Shown: piece after piece, positions 33,746 through 44,156 of the stretch | How positions within the stretch are numbered: the stretch's first letter is position 1 | How the letters are laid out: every line of letters begins with the position of its first letter | Assembly (NCBI GenBank): GCA_031763025.1 | Contig: JASSKH010000040.1 | Span: 1,377,001 to 1,441,000, forward strand | DNA from: Macrocystis pyrifera | Lineage: Eukaryota; Sar; Phaeophyceae; Laminariales; Laminariaceae | Length of the DNA: 64,000 bases | Direction of reading: 5' to 3' | Translations under genes and position numbers: made by a program | The notes under the pieces: model-generated | Databases searched by the model: none | What the model was told of the DNA's origin: nothing | What the model saw: only the letters and a program-made list of their open reading frames with translations

Positions 33746-34888
33746 TGCGCGACCACCTCGCCTACTGCGACTTGGCGACGGACCGCCAGCAGCGCGCGTA
33801 CGATATCGTTCGAGAACACCACGCCCTCACTGTCACTCGCGTGAACCGCCGCAACTCCGCCCTCTCCGACGCTCTGCGTCCGGTCCCCAAATTTAACGTT
33901 GGTGGTCGGGTGTGGGTGTACAATACGGCGGCCACCATCCGCCAGGGCGCGAAACCAGACACGGACGCCAAAGTCCTCAAGGCCAAACTCTCCCTCAACT
34001 GGACGGGCCCCTACAAAGTTCTCGCAGTTGGCCCCTGCCCCTCAGCGGACACCCCGGATGGATCTCCTCTCGGAGCAAAGCTCCTGTATTTGGATCTTCC
34101 TTCCGATATGCCCGGCGCTGAGGCTTGCCGGCGCGTATCTGTTCAACGCTGCAAGCCCTGTGCCAACCCCCACGACCGTGGCGACATGCCGAAGTATTTG
34201 CCGGCGGGATTCACACAGTACGTGCTCAACAATTTCTCCAAGAAATCCCCTCCGTACCACGTCACCGAGGACGACGTTTCGACCCCTCTTGAACGACCCG
34301 AAGTGGAAAATATTACTGGACATCAATCGGTTAGAGGTCGAGGTGGCGTCATCGCGGTGATGTCCGAGACGCACTGGAAGGGACTATCCCGGCCATCTTG
34401 GGAACGGGAAATGGACCTTCAGCTTTCTCGCCACGCAATTTTGCGCTGCTGGACCGGCACCCCGAACCAACACCGCCAAACCAACCGCCTGTACCGCCGA
34501 ATGAGAATTGGCGCGGCACAACGGGAGCTTTCTCGGAGTAACGGCGAGCGGCCTGGCACCCGGCTATGGTTGCGTATCGCACGCCGATTGGCTCCGGCGA
34601 TACAGCAACGCTGTACTTCCCAACGGGACCCACTTTTGGTACAAGGGCGACGACGGTCTGTGGTGGCTCGGGAAAATCAGCGCAACTACACCGATGGATG
34701 GAGTATATTTGGTTCGATTTCTGAACGACCCGGGACCAATCAAGCTCCCTCTTTCTCCGGCGCGCTACACGACTTCGACGAGAGCTCTACGAGGTTCTTG
34801 TTGTCTGAAAATTCACTTGGCTAGCGCGTTTACACGGGGGGTCCAGCGTAACGTAGACGAATCTCGAGGTGCCGCCGTGGATAGCTGA
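33746..34888 (+). pseudogene. post-integrase region: chromodomain-like and SH3/Tudor-like segments
   Basis: After a frameshift near 33745 the frame 33772-34500 reads DLATDRQQRAYDIVREHHAL, FNVGGRVWVYN, LNWTGPYKVLAVGP (the usual integrase C-terminal SH3-type fold), then a chromodomain-like stretch VRGRGGVIAV, ETHWKGLSRPSWEREMDL, ILRCW (W-x-G-x-x-x-x-x-W-E-x-E core). The other frame from 34508 then gives DWLRRYSNAVLPNGTHFWYK, DGLWWLGKIS, DGVYLVRFLNDPGPIKL and a stop at 34888. The last part resembles a small SH3/Tudor-like barrel that could read chromatin; this identification is by pattern only. Chromodomains in gypsy elements (chromoviruses) direct integration to marked chromatin. Confidence 0.65.
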
Positions 34889-35333
34889 TTTTCGCTTCTT
34901 GACTGCACTCGATATTTATTTATTTTTTGTCGTCTTCCTGGACCTTGGGGGATGAATTTTTGTCTGCCCGATATGTTTCTGGTGTGTTTTCCTTTTTTGG
35001 GGGCTGGGTTGGGCATGTGTTTTTGCGTATTCTGTCCTGCCTACCCCCCCCGCCCAGTGTCGGGACTGGTCTGGGCACTCGGCCGCTCAATTGCGGCCCA
35101 GGGCGCGCTTTCAGAGTTGTGGACTGGGTTTAGGTGGTTCTTGCCGTCTTCCGTGTATTTTTTTCTTTTCGTTCCCGTACTCACTTTTCGCTTTTCCGGG
35201 CACTTCCTCGCCTCCCCCCCCCGTGCGGGCGGCATGGCGATGGCTTTCATCGACGATTTCTTCCTGCCCCTTAAGGTTAGGTCTTCCCTTTAATTTTTCA
35301 CGTAGTTTGCCGGTTTCGTTGCCTCGCCGTTCA

Positions 35334-35470
35334 GAGGTGTGGGAGTGGGTTTTGATGAGCCGCATCTTCGACTCATGTTCTAGTTCGTGGAATCGGGGTT
35401 TCCACGAATTTCCCATAATTCTGCATATACGGCTCATCAGAGTGGGCTAGTGGAATGATACTGCTTTGTA
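35334..35470. repeat. terminal repeat of the gypsy element or LTR fragment (see 11322)
   Basis: GTGTGGGAGTGGGTTTTGAT begins a block that contains a hairpin (GATGAGCCGCAT with ATACGGCTCATC) and is shared in part with 11322-11480. It follows about 450 bp of non-coding, pyrimidine-rich sequence after the last frame of the element. Confidence 0.45.
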
Positions 35471-35789
35471 TGAAATTGAAAACCCGGTAACTACCTGGGT
35501 TCAGTCACTGGGAACGTATTTGTAGTACTTCGAAGGCGTATCTTAGATGGAAAACCAGGGGTTTTCCAGAGGCGCACGAGCTTGTTCTCAGTCTCCGCGT
35601 GCACGAAAGGAATAAAACTGCTCTTCTTCTATAGCTAAGCAAGCAACACACGTGAGCACCCGACTTGAAAGGCAGACCTGTCCAGGGATACAAAGTGTCC
35701 CGCATGCTTGATCTTAACAGATACCATACTTTTGTACCTAACACCACACGAGCGAGTGTAGATACCATACTGCTGTTCCACCAACACCA

Positions 35790-36870
35790 CACAAATAAAC
35801 CCCGCTGTAAAAAATAGTTGGAAATGCTGTTGTTGCGGAACTATCAAGAAACCCGCTGTAGAAAATACGTCGGAAATGCTGTTGTTGCAAGACACCATAC
35901 TGCTGTTGTACCAACACCACACGAGAACGAGTATAAATACTCGTACCACATTGAGTACTAAGCTTTGCCTTTCGTATGATAGTGTATGATATATGGTTTA
36001 GGACTTGCCGTCGCCATCGACGCGGGTTTCGCGCAAGGTTAGGAGAGACATCAATAAAACATTAACATCACCGAGGGGTTCAAGACCTTTTCTTCTGGGG
36101 ATAATTTATGCACCGCTCGCTTAGTGATTAGTTCGCTGTTATGCTCGTATCCCCGTCAGGTAATACTGCGACTGAAACTATTGCTGTCACAGGGTCCTCT
36201 AGTCAGGGGTGGAACTACCTGGTACTGCTCTTTTTTTTACTTTTCGTGTGTGAGCTGAAACCTTCTTGTTTTTTTTTTTTGTGTTGGAACATACGTCAAT
36301 CTAGGTCATATTTAGTTATTTTTTCTGTGTCAGTTGAAGCCAAATAGCGTGATTTTCGCCTCTGGCGGCACCTTCAACGGGATCCTCCGGAGGCGCTCGT
36401 CTGGCTTTCGTGGGCTAGTCATTAGCCATGAAATGCTACTGACTCACAGCCCTAATTGTTGCGGACTCAGCTGCTTGTTGGATCCCCCTCCTCATGGACT
36501 CTTATATTTCGCGGTCCAGAGGTCACTTGTCAGTTTTTCGCTTACTTTGTAGTAAGCCAGGCAGTCAGAATGAACAGTAGCACAGCAGGGGTGACCCTCT
36601 ACCACACACCGTGTTTCGCATGTTTTTCATTGCACAACAGATGCCGCAGCCGCTGTATCAACTTCAAGACAAGAAGTACTTCGCTTCTAAGCTGCGATGC
36701 TCTGTGTGGTACAGACATCTTCTGTCTATTCGTGTGTCGATTACTTACTTTATAACCATCGTGCGTACAACAAGCCCAATATCGAGAAACCCCGCTGTAG
36801 AAATAGTCGGAGATGCTGTTGTTGCGGAACTATCAAGAAACCCCGCTGTAGAAAATACTCATCTGGGTTA
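35790..36870. repeat. short dispersed units (CCCCGCTGTAGAAAATA family)
   Basis: Unit CCCGCTGTA(G/A)AAAATA..TCGGAAATGCTGTTGTTGCGGAACTATCAAG occurs twice in tandem at about 35802-35892 and, with a second tandem pair, at about 36786-36867. Related sequence (GAAAATACGTGGGAAATGCTG and GACTCTTATATTTCGCGGT) occurs at 14.3 kb and at 36.49-36.55 kb. It is probably a miniature element family; ends and target duplications were not determined. Confidence 0.6.
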
Positions 36871-37000
36871 ATGTCAATTACATGTCGACTTCGTCCAACT
36901 CATCCGCCCACGATACGCCCCCCCCCATGAAACCCTCGACCTCAAAACTGATCATGAAGCAGAAATGTTGCAGGATGTTAAATGCCCTTTACGAACCAAG

Positions 37001-37240
37001 ATGAATATCCCATATCCTCGCACGGTACGACCACAAGTACTACCGATAGCCAGCACGCAGACGCTCAGTCTGAGCCAAACCCCGCCTGCCTGCCTGCTGG
37101 GGTGCCGTCTATGCCGGTGCCGACCGGTCTGTCTCGTCACTCTCACCAACTCCGACTTCACAAAATTAAAAGACAAGGGAACTGAGAACAGCGCTCGAAT
37201 GCATTTCATCGAGAGCAATAACAATAATAGTAGTGTACTT
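37001..37240. repeat. dispersed repeat, copy B
   Basis: This is a direct copy of 17750-18000 with small indels; the CCTGCCTGCCTGCTGGGG stretch is expanded relative to copy A. Confidence 0.75.
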
Positions 37241-37795
37241 CAAGTAGACCGATCTCTGACGTTTCCTCAAGCGATGGTCAAACCGATAGGAACCGTATTC
37301 AGCACGGTTGTACGGTACTACTTCTGTTCTAAAAAATGAAATATACAAAATGGCAACGTTTCTGCTGCTGCGTGCTCACTGCCTTTTCAAAACGGTGCCC
37401 TACTTCCGATCCCATTTCGGCGCGCGGGCACACATCCTTTCTCGGCGCCGCAAAAGGATCCTACTGCAAACTATGGATTGTTCGTGTATTCCAAACATTG
37501 TCTGGCGACACATGTCAACCAACGATTTTCCACCAAGAAAAGATTCTATCCTGAAAAATTGACCAACAATAAGAACACTGCGGGTACGAAATGTCTTTCT
37601 CTCAGTACCAGCTAGGACAGGGGCAACTACCTCCAGCTGAAAGAGGCGAATGTCATGAATATGTGTGACCTCTCAAATGCACTATCCCGGGAAATACATT
37701 GGCTCAGTCGTTCGACTTAACATCGTTGTAGGTTAAAACCATCACGAGCGCAAACGGGGTATGGTTGGTTGATTGACTAAAAAGTACCTCCTCAC

Positions 37796-40700
37796 CCCTG
37801 TCTTAGTTAACGAGATCGTGCTCCCATTTAACAGATGAATGTCTCGAGTGAAGCCCGACAGCGCCTCGATCACCGATATATTCAATTCAGCCCGCAGATC
37901 AGCGCCATCCCGAACGAAGTGCTCGTGGGGGTTCACCTTAGCCACAACCTGCGAATAGGGCGTTGCCATGTTGTCCTAGTCGGGTGTGTGTACAGAATGT
38001 GCAGTACCGGGTACTACGCGGTTGACGTACGCAATGGTCCGCAGCAGGGAAAACACGCTTTGCAGTCAATAAAAACCCTCCCCTCGCCCGAGTGAAAATG
38101 CCGTAGAATTTACATTAGCATGATATCACGTGGCCGTAAAGCCCGTGACTGGTAATCACTATATTGTATATGGTACGTACCTTGTACATGCTTTGAATAT
38201 CTACCTTATATTAGCGCAGAGTCCGAAATCTTGCCGGACAGTCAGGCCTTTAGCGTCAACAGAGTCCTTCTGCAGATGTACTGTAACCATGTACCCTTGT
38301 ATATACCTGGCACCTACTCAACGGGCTCGAAAATTGTGGACACGGTCGGAGAGATTTATTCCTCTACGATTTCTATTGAAAACTAATCGCGCGCGTTTCC
38401 AATCTATCATGATCGTCAACGAGCGGGATAACTTCCGTGCTCTGCAGGGGCACCTTAGTCCATCTACCACCTTTGCCGAGGACTTACCTCCACGTTTCCT
38501 GTCGTTTTGCCGGGAAACTGCGATCCGGTTCCCGAAAAATGTAGCGTGTGTGAATCAGGCGCGCCTCGTGGAATATGTATCTCAAGTGAAGCGCGCTCGT
38601 GAACGACGCGATCGCCTTTGCACCTATCGGGACGGCACGAATTTCCAGCATTCGTGCGCACGTTTACATTGCAGAGCTGTACGTAAGAAAATGAGTCACA
38701 ATGTGATAGGCGCGGGCGAGGGGGCACGAAGGAAGAAAAAATCATACTACGTAGAGCTTCGATTTCTGTTTTGAACTGACGAGGATCAATCCTGGGGCGG
38801 ATTCGGGTGTACCCGGACGGGTTCATGATGGCTTGTTTACAACGGGTAGTTCGCAGCTTGATTCGATTCGCTGCTTTGACGACGGCACGGCTCCGCCTAG
38901 GCGTATATCGGTGGAGACAACCGCCCGATACTACCACCATGGAAACGAATCCGGTAATCCCCTGTAGCTCGAACCTACCCCAGCTTAGTCAACCCATTGT
39001 CTTGCCTGGGACACTCGCTTCCTTTCTTCGGTACCTCTCCAAACCCATGGCAGCGAGAGCAAGTCGTCCTCAGAGTCTGCTTCACCTCGTGGCTGTGGTC
39101 ATGGCTAACTGTTGAGGTACCTGGCTCCGCCGACGCGCTGTATCCAAAGAATGGGGCGTGTGTAGACATTCGTACGATCATTATTTTGAGTGTTTCGTTC
39201 GCTTGAACTTAATTTATCTCGACTGACACTGCGCCCAACACCAACACACAAACACAAAGGAATAGGAGCGTAATTTGACGTTCAGCACAACACACAACGG
39301 ATCGAGGCGAAGTTTGTGACACCTATGATAGGCCAGGGCGGGTAGAATCACCATGTAATCACGGCCGCGACAAGCAAGCTCAAAAATGGTCTTAACATCC
39401 CCCCGCCTCATTCATACCTGCAAGTTTTACACGGACGCATCTCGCTTTCAGGGGCACCCTTGCCGTTGCAAAGCGTACAGCGCACCCCCCTCTCGAAAAA
39501 TATCGTCTCCGTCAGACCTGAAGGACAGCCGCACATAAGTTCCAGAATTGGTACAGGATGGTGCTGAGTTTTCCCTTTTTGTCCGGTATATATATTTTCC
39601 CAGCCCAGTGAAAGACTCAAGGGAGGGGTGTTGGTAGCTCTGTCGCGCAGCCTTGCCACCAAGCTTACCTGTCAAAACGTGCGAGAGCTCGTAGGTCACT
39701 TGCAGATGTATCGTCGGTACCTCACCCCCTGGTAGGCCTGGCGTCCCGAAAGCCACATCAATTTCCCCATCCCGGAAAGCGCAAGTCAGGTCAAACGCAT
39801 CCCTAGCTGGGTGGAGACTCTCTGCTTCAGTCAGCGGCAGCTGGTTTCGAGGTCTGGCATTGAACCTGAACGGCGACCATTCAGCAATACCGTGTTGTGC
39901 AGTTAGTGTCATACGAAGTATGTACGTCACGAGCAACTCTGAATGTAATGAAGCGCGGGTACAACGCGCTGGAGAACGTATATTCGAAGGGAGTACCGGA
40001 ACAGGGATACCCCTGAAAGAGTCACAATACGAGTTTCGGAATGTAGTCACCCTGATATAAACCAAGGGGCTGGCAGGTCAACGTGAGCGTTTGCGCGAGC
40101 GGCCGTTCCCGGCACGTCCTTGGCTGGTAGCTTCAAACCTTACTAGACTATTATACTACACCGTAATATGAATATCATGCAGTAACATTGCATGTGCCAT
40201 AATATGAATAATATGCGGTACCTTTATGCGTAGGTGTTTCCTGTGCACAGTAGTGGCAGCCGCCGCTAAACCAACCTGTTGGGACGTCCGCCGGCGTGTG
40301 AAAACATCACAATTTCCTGCTGCTTTTCCAGGATCTCCTCCAACATCCTGTGCCCTGTTTCGTTGCGGATGACTAGAACCGGAATGTCGACCTTTTGGAT
40401 CGACGGGAGAGAAAATACTGGCGATAGCGAGAATCGCTTACCGACGGCCCTTGGCAACGGAGGAAACGGTGGGAGCTGAGAGCCGGAAACGAGCAGACGA
40501 CGGCCGGGGATGGGCGCTAGGCGCGTTACAATAAAAACTAAACGTATGAGGTGTGCGACTCGTCGTGATCAGTGAAACTACTATCATAGAGGTCCGTCGC
40601 CAAGCTCTTTGTACAGGGCGTATTGAAGGAAGCTTTCTTGATGTATCTCTTGAGTCCACCGGGTGCACACCTGCAGCTGCCACAGCGATCGCAAGCTTTA

Positions 40701-43525
40701 TTCACTTTTCAGTGCTTTGTAAGTATGTTAATGTAAGGAAGGCGAGCGTTTGTCAAACCCTTCGATATCGCCGATCGTACGTACAGTAGTGGGGTGAGTT
40801 ACCGTGCCCTGGTCGGCTGCTATATGCCGGCACCTCCCGCGTGAACCGAATATGTCAGGGGTGGGTATGACACCTCGGTGGCAACCACGCTTTGCGCAAA
40901 CACAGTACGAGTACGTACACAATTCCTGTGTACAGAGAAGCATCTCACCTGACCGTCTAGTATGTACAACACCTTCGCGCCCCGTTTAGCCGCGTTTCGG
41001 GCTTTAACGTGCGGCAGACATCCCCCCCTGAAAAGGATAGGTACGAAAAGTCGTGTTGGAGTCATACATGATGCCTTACATGTTTAGGAGATCGTTGGCA
41101 TGATTCTGACTATCAACACTGCAGCTCTACTTTTTTAAGCCCAGCCACTTGCATTGATCGATAGTCAGCAATCGCGAGGGTAGGCGTCTCGACCTTTGGG
41201 CACAGACGCGTACCTGGAGACAAGTAGTGCGTGTCCGCTGGCGTTGAGCGATGGTTCGTCCGCGCAGTGCTCCAGTGGCTGGGCAACCATCAAGGGAAAA
41301 GCAAAGTCGACGCCAGCTGTGGCGAAAGTAGGAAGGTCACTCCCTAATGCTGCCTGTGTGCATTCGAGAGCATGCACTTCTTCGGTGTCTCCCTCTATCG
41401 TGGCGTAGCAGGATACTGCCTTTGGTTGCGAGCCAGCTCCTTCCACTCGCAACACGTCACTGTCGTAGAGTTGAGGTTCGGGCGTTGCCTCGGCCCGTCG
41501 CCGTACCTTGATATTAACCCGACCTTGTGTCTCCAGCAAACGCTGTATTTTTTCTAGGGACCACTGACGAATTTCGACGCCTGCCACGGCCGTGACGACA
41601 TCTCCCGCCCGCAGCAACAGGGAAGCAGCGCTCTCGGGTACCACCCTGAGTTGACACGACGAAGGCCAAATACACCCGGGATGCACATTATTGGCAGTGT
41701 TTTTGTGGCAGTGCCGCGGCATGCGGCAACCCACGTTCATGTCCACGGCATGCCACGACATGCTGCAGCATGTCGCTGCAGTCCACGACATTTTCTATGG
41801 CATACCGCCGAACGACTGCCGCGGCAGCCCCTACGGCAAGCGCCACGAACCCTCATGCCAAGTCACGGCAAGCAAGCCTCACGGTAAAGAGTAAGACCTA
41901 CGGCAAGGCCGACGGCGGGAATGTTCACGGAAAGACTCGCGGCAATACTCATGGCAAGGCCCACGGCAAGGCTCGTGACAAAGCCTTCGGCAAGGACCGT
42001 GACACGGCCCGCGGCAATGTCCACGGCAAGCGCTACGGTAACACCCGCTGCAAGCGCAACGGCAACACCCGCAGCAAGTCCCACGGCAATTCCCACGGCA
42101 ATTCCCACGGCAAGCCCTACGGCAAGCCCCACGGCAAGCCCCACGGCAACCCCGACGTCAACACCCGCAGCAGGCCCCACGGCAACACCCACGGCAACAC
42201 TCGCGGCAAGGCCGGCGGCAATATCCACGGTAAGGCCCACCGAAATCTACACGGAGGTCTCAACACCTGAAACTACGCTGTGGGGGAGTGGAGTCAGTCC
42301 CGGGTGGGACCAGCGCTAGGTGGGATCAGGGGACCGGGTGGGCTTCTTGTGGGGGAGTGGGATCAGTCCCGGGTGGAATCAGCGCTGGGTGGGATCTGCG
42401 GAGGGCTATTCATATGTCTGCACCTTGTGGGCGGGGACAGGTCCGGGTGGGATCAGAAGGCCAAGGGTCTTGCCGTGGGTGGGCCTTGTCGCAGGCATTA
42501 CCGCGGGCTTCCCGCAGATATTGCCGCGGGCATTGCCGTGGACATTGCCACGGGATTTGCCGCGGGCTTTGCCGTGGGCTTTGCCGCGGACCTTGCCACA
42601 GGCCTTGCCGTGGGGCTTGCCGTGGGGCTTGCCGCTGGGCTTACCGTGGGGCTTGCCGTGGGATTCGCCGTGGGCCTTGCCGCGGGTTTTCGCGTAGCAT
42701 TCCCGCCGCAGGCCTTGCCGTGGGTCTTGTTATGGGTCTTGCCGTGGGGTTTTGCCGTGGACATGGCCACGAGGCTTGCTGTGGGATGCCATAGCAAGTA
42801 CCACGGCAATATCCGCGGGCACACAACGGTGGCGCGTGCCACGGCAGCTCCAATACCGGTGGTATTCCATGGGCCTTGCCGTGGCATGCCGGGGCATGCC
42901 ACCAAAAACTCAAATGCCGTGCATCCGTGAAGGTGTAAAACGCAGTGCGTATTACAATGCTATGTGTGTGATGGCAAAATCCTGTCAATTCCGGCGACAT
43001 GACAGCGCCCGTATCCGTATGTGAGCCTACCTTTCGACAACAGCACCCCGCCCTCTTGTCTCGCTGACAAGATGGACTCCGAGACCGGTAGTGCCCCTGC
43101 TGACAGAGGAAAGCGTATGCAAACAGCCGTGCGAGGTCGTACATGGCGCAGTCGAGACGACACACAATATACGTACGTACAGTAGTGCTGCTGTAGGTAC
43201 GCACAGGGTATTTTGAACACGTGGGTTGAATCGTGCACGCTCCGTTCACTGCAATGACATTTCAGGCTACTGTAGTACCGTACATCGTACGTCTGTAGTA
43301 TGATTACCTACATAGATTCTACCCCGATACCAGAGGGACGAGAGACGGTATTATAAATCAGTCTGGGTACCAGTTCGTGGTCTGTTCCACAAAAGACATC
43401 TACAGTCAATATACAAAACAGTACTAGTACCTGGTCAATGCGATATCCACCTCGGAATCCTGAATGTTTTTGTCGTGGGCAGCGCAAAGGTAAGCCAGGG
43501 AAACAGCTGCGAAGAAGCGCCACAT
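37796..43525 (-). CDS. secretory PDZ-PA-DnaJ-type (J-less) protein, ten exons
   Basis: Exons on the minus strand: 43525-43431, 43096-43031, 41645-41214, 41027-40949, 40391-40276, 39865-39669, 39517-39418, 39137-39006, 38623-38488, 37948-37796. All nine joins agree in phase; borders are GT-AG except one GC donor after 39006. The model has 502 residues so far; the last exon may read on to a stop at 37742. Residues 1-15 are a signal peptide (MWRFFAAVSLAYLCA). Residues about 34-105 form a PDZ domain (TGLGVHLV, VVPESAASLLLRAGDVVTAV). Residues about 165-255 form a PA domain (FAFPLMVAQPLEHC, RGGCLPHVKARNAAKRGAKV, VDIPVLVIRNETG). From about 310 a DnaJ substrate-binding part follows: four CxxC motifs (CTLCNGKG, CKTC, CSRCHGFG, CPRCKGD), then LEIHIPRGAPDS, HFVRDGADLRAELNIS, EALSGF. 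No J domain or HPD motif was found. An ER or secretory-lumen substrate-binding role is inferred. The intron from 43030 to 41646 is filled by a giant inverted repeat. Confidence 0.85.
38130..38460. other. intron of the PDZ-PA-DnaJ gene, no other gene seen
   Basis: The plus-strand open frame 38130-38774 overlaps exon 9 of the minus-strand gene and has no motif of its own, so it is not annotated. Confidence 0.6.
41655..42935. mobile_element. CCACGGCA-array foldback element, copy 3 (1.27 kb)
   Basis: The left arm (41660-42265) is an array of CACGGCAA.CC units; the right arm (42480-42925) is the inverse (TTGCCGTGGG units). A spacer of about 210 bp (42275-42480) contains two GGGTGGGATCAG-type repeats (GGGGGAGTGG.GTCAGTCCCGGGTGG.A.CAGCGCT twice). 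The ends match as inverted repeats: left GGGATGCACATTATTGGCAG then TTTTTGTGGCA, right TGCCACCAAAAACTC then GCCGTGCATCC. It lies entirely within an intron of the minus-strand PDZ-PA-DnaJ gene. Long open frames across the arms are composition artefacts. Confidence 0.8.
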
Positions 43526-44156
43526 GTACGCCAAGGGCCAAGGAACGTGTTCGGGTCACTTAGAATATTGTGATTCGTCCCCAACCCCTGCACGCACGGC
43601 CATCAAACTGAGTTACCAATCTACCGGGTGGTCGCGATAAGATCGCACGGATCCGCCCGTTATTTTGTTGTGGTCTGATATCCTATTTTTATTTCCAAAA
43701 AAGTACGGCCACAAATAATTTTTATTTCAACCATTTACGGTTAAATAATAACCTGATTGGTACCAGGTACATGACTTTAAGCTGAGTGGTACCTACCGTA
43801 GATCGAACGCTAAGCACTGCCACTGTGCTTGTGTTGCAGGGTGTCTTCCATCTACAGTTGTAGTACTGTTGTTGCTGTACTGCTATACTGTACTCTGCTG
43901 TACTATGTCTTGGTATTTGGTACTCGTCTCTCGTCTCTCATCTCGCATCTCGTACTACAGATCTATCTACGTACAGATGGTATGGTCCGCTTCTGCCTTA
44001 TTCCGGTTCAATTTTCCGTTTCGTAAATTTGACAGTCCCGCCGTCCCGTCCGCTCACCGACTCGCCGGATGTCTCATGACTACTGCTGTAGATTGTCACG
44101 CACCACACACTCCTCATACCAAAACTTTTGGACGGAATTCCTCGCGGGTCGGCTCT
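43526..44156. promoter_or_regulatory. divergent intergenic region, likely shared promoter
   Basis: The start codons of the PDZ-PA-DnaJ gene (43525, minus) and the EGF/PDI-like gene (44157, plus) are only 631 bp apart and diverge. The interval has no competing gene, an AT-rich stretch near 43680-43760 and a run of TACTG/TACTCT words. Co-regulation of two secretory-pathway fold-assisting proteins is plausible but not shown. Exact transcription starts cannot be seen. Confidence 0.45.

Larger units (their letters stand above)
26796..35450 (+). mobile_element. Ty3/gypsy LTR-type retrotransposon with NADAR domain and chromodomain-like tail (decayed)
   Basis: In order on the plus strand: a Pro/Arg/Ser-rich start (26798-27170, possibly the gag N-terminus), a later insertion of a CCATGGCA-array element (27176-27597), gag with a CCHC knuckle (27600-28617), a low-complexity region (28620-29940), a NADAR domain (29955-30475), reverse transcriptase and RNase H (30480-31690), a Pro/Ala/Ser linker with a 126-bp tandem repeat (31690-32790), integrase (32820-33740), a chromodomain-like segment and an SH3/Tudor-like tail (33750-34890). 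Multiple stops and frameshifts show it is inactive. Possible 3' terminal sequence begins at 35334. No protease D(S/T)G motif and no LTR pair were identified. Confidence 0.85.

Noticed and set aside
37240..37680. C-terminal exon of the PDZ-PA-DnaJ gene (open phase-0 frame after CTTTCAG on the minus strand near 37640)
   Set aside because: The frame is open and in phase but shows none of the expected DnaJ C-terminal motifs, so it was not joined to the model.
38130..38774. 214-residue plus-strand open frame
   Set aside because: It overlaps exon 9 of the PDZ-PA-DnaJ gene antisense and has no motif.
41770..42930. Gly/His/Lys and Ala/Val/Gly-rich long open frames, resembling a repetitive structural protein
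   Set aside because: They are translations of the CCACGGCA foldback arrays inside an intron of a well-supported gene on the other strand.
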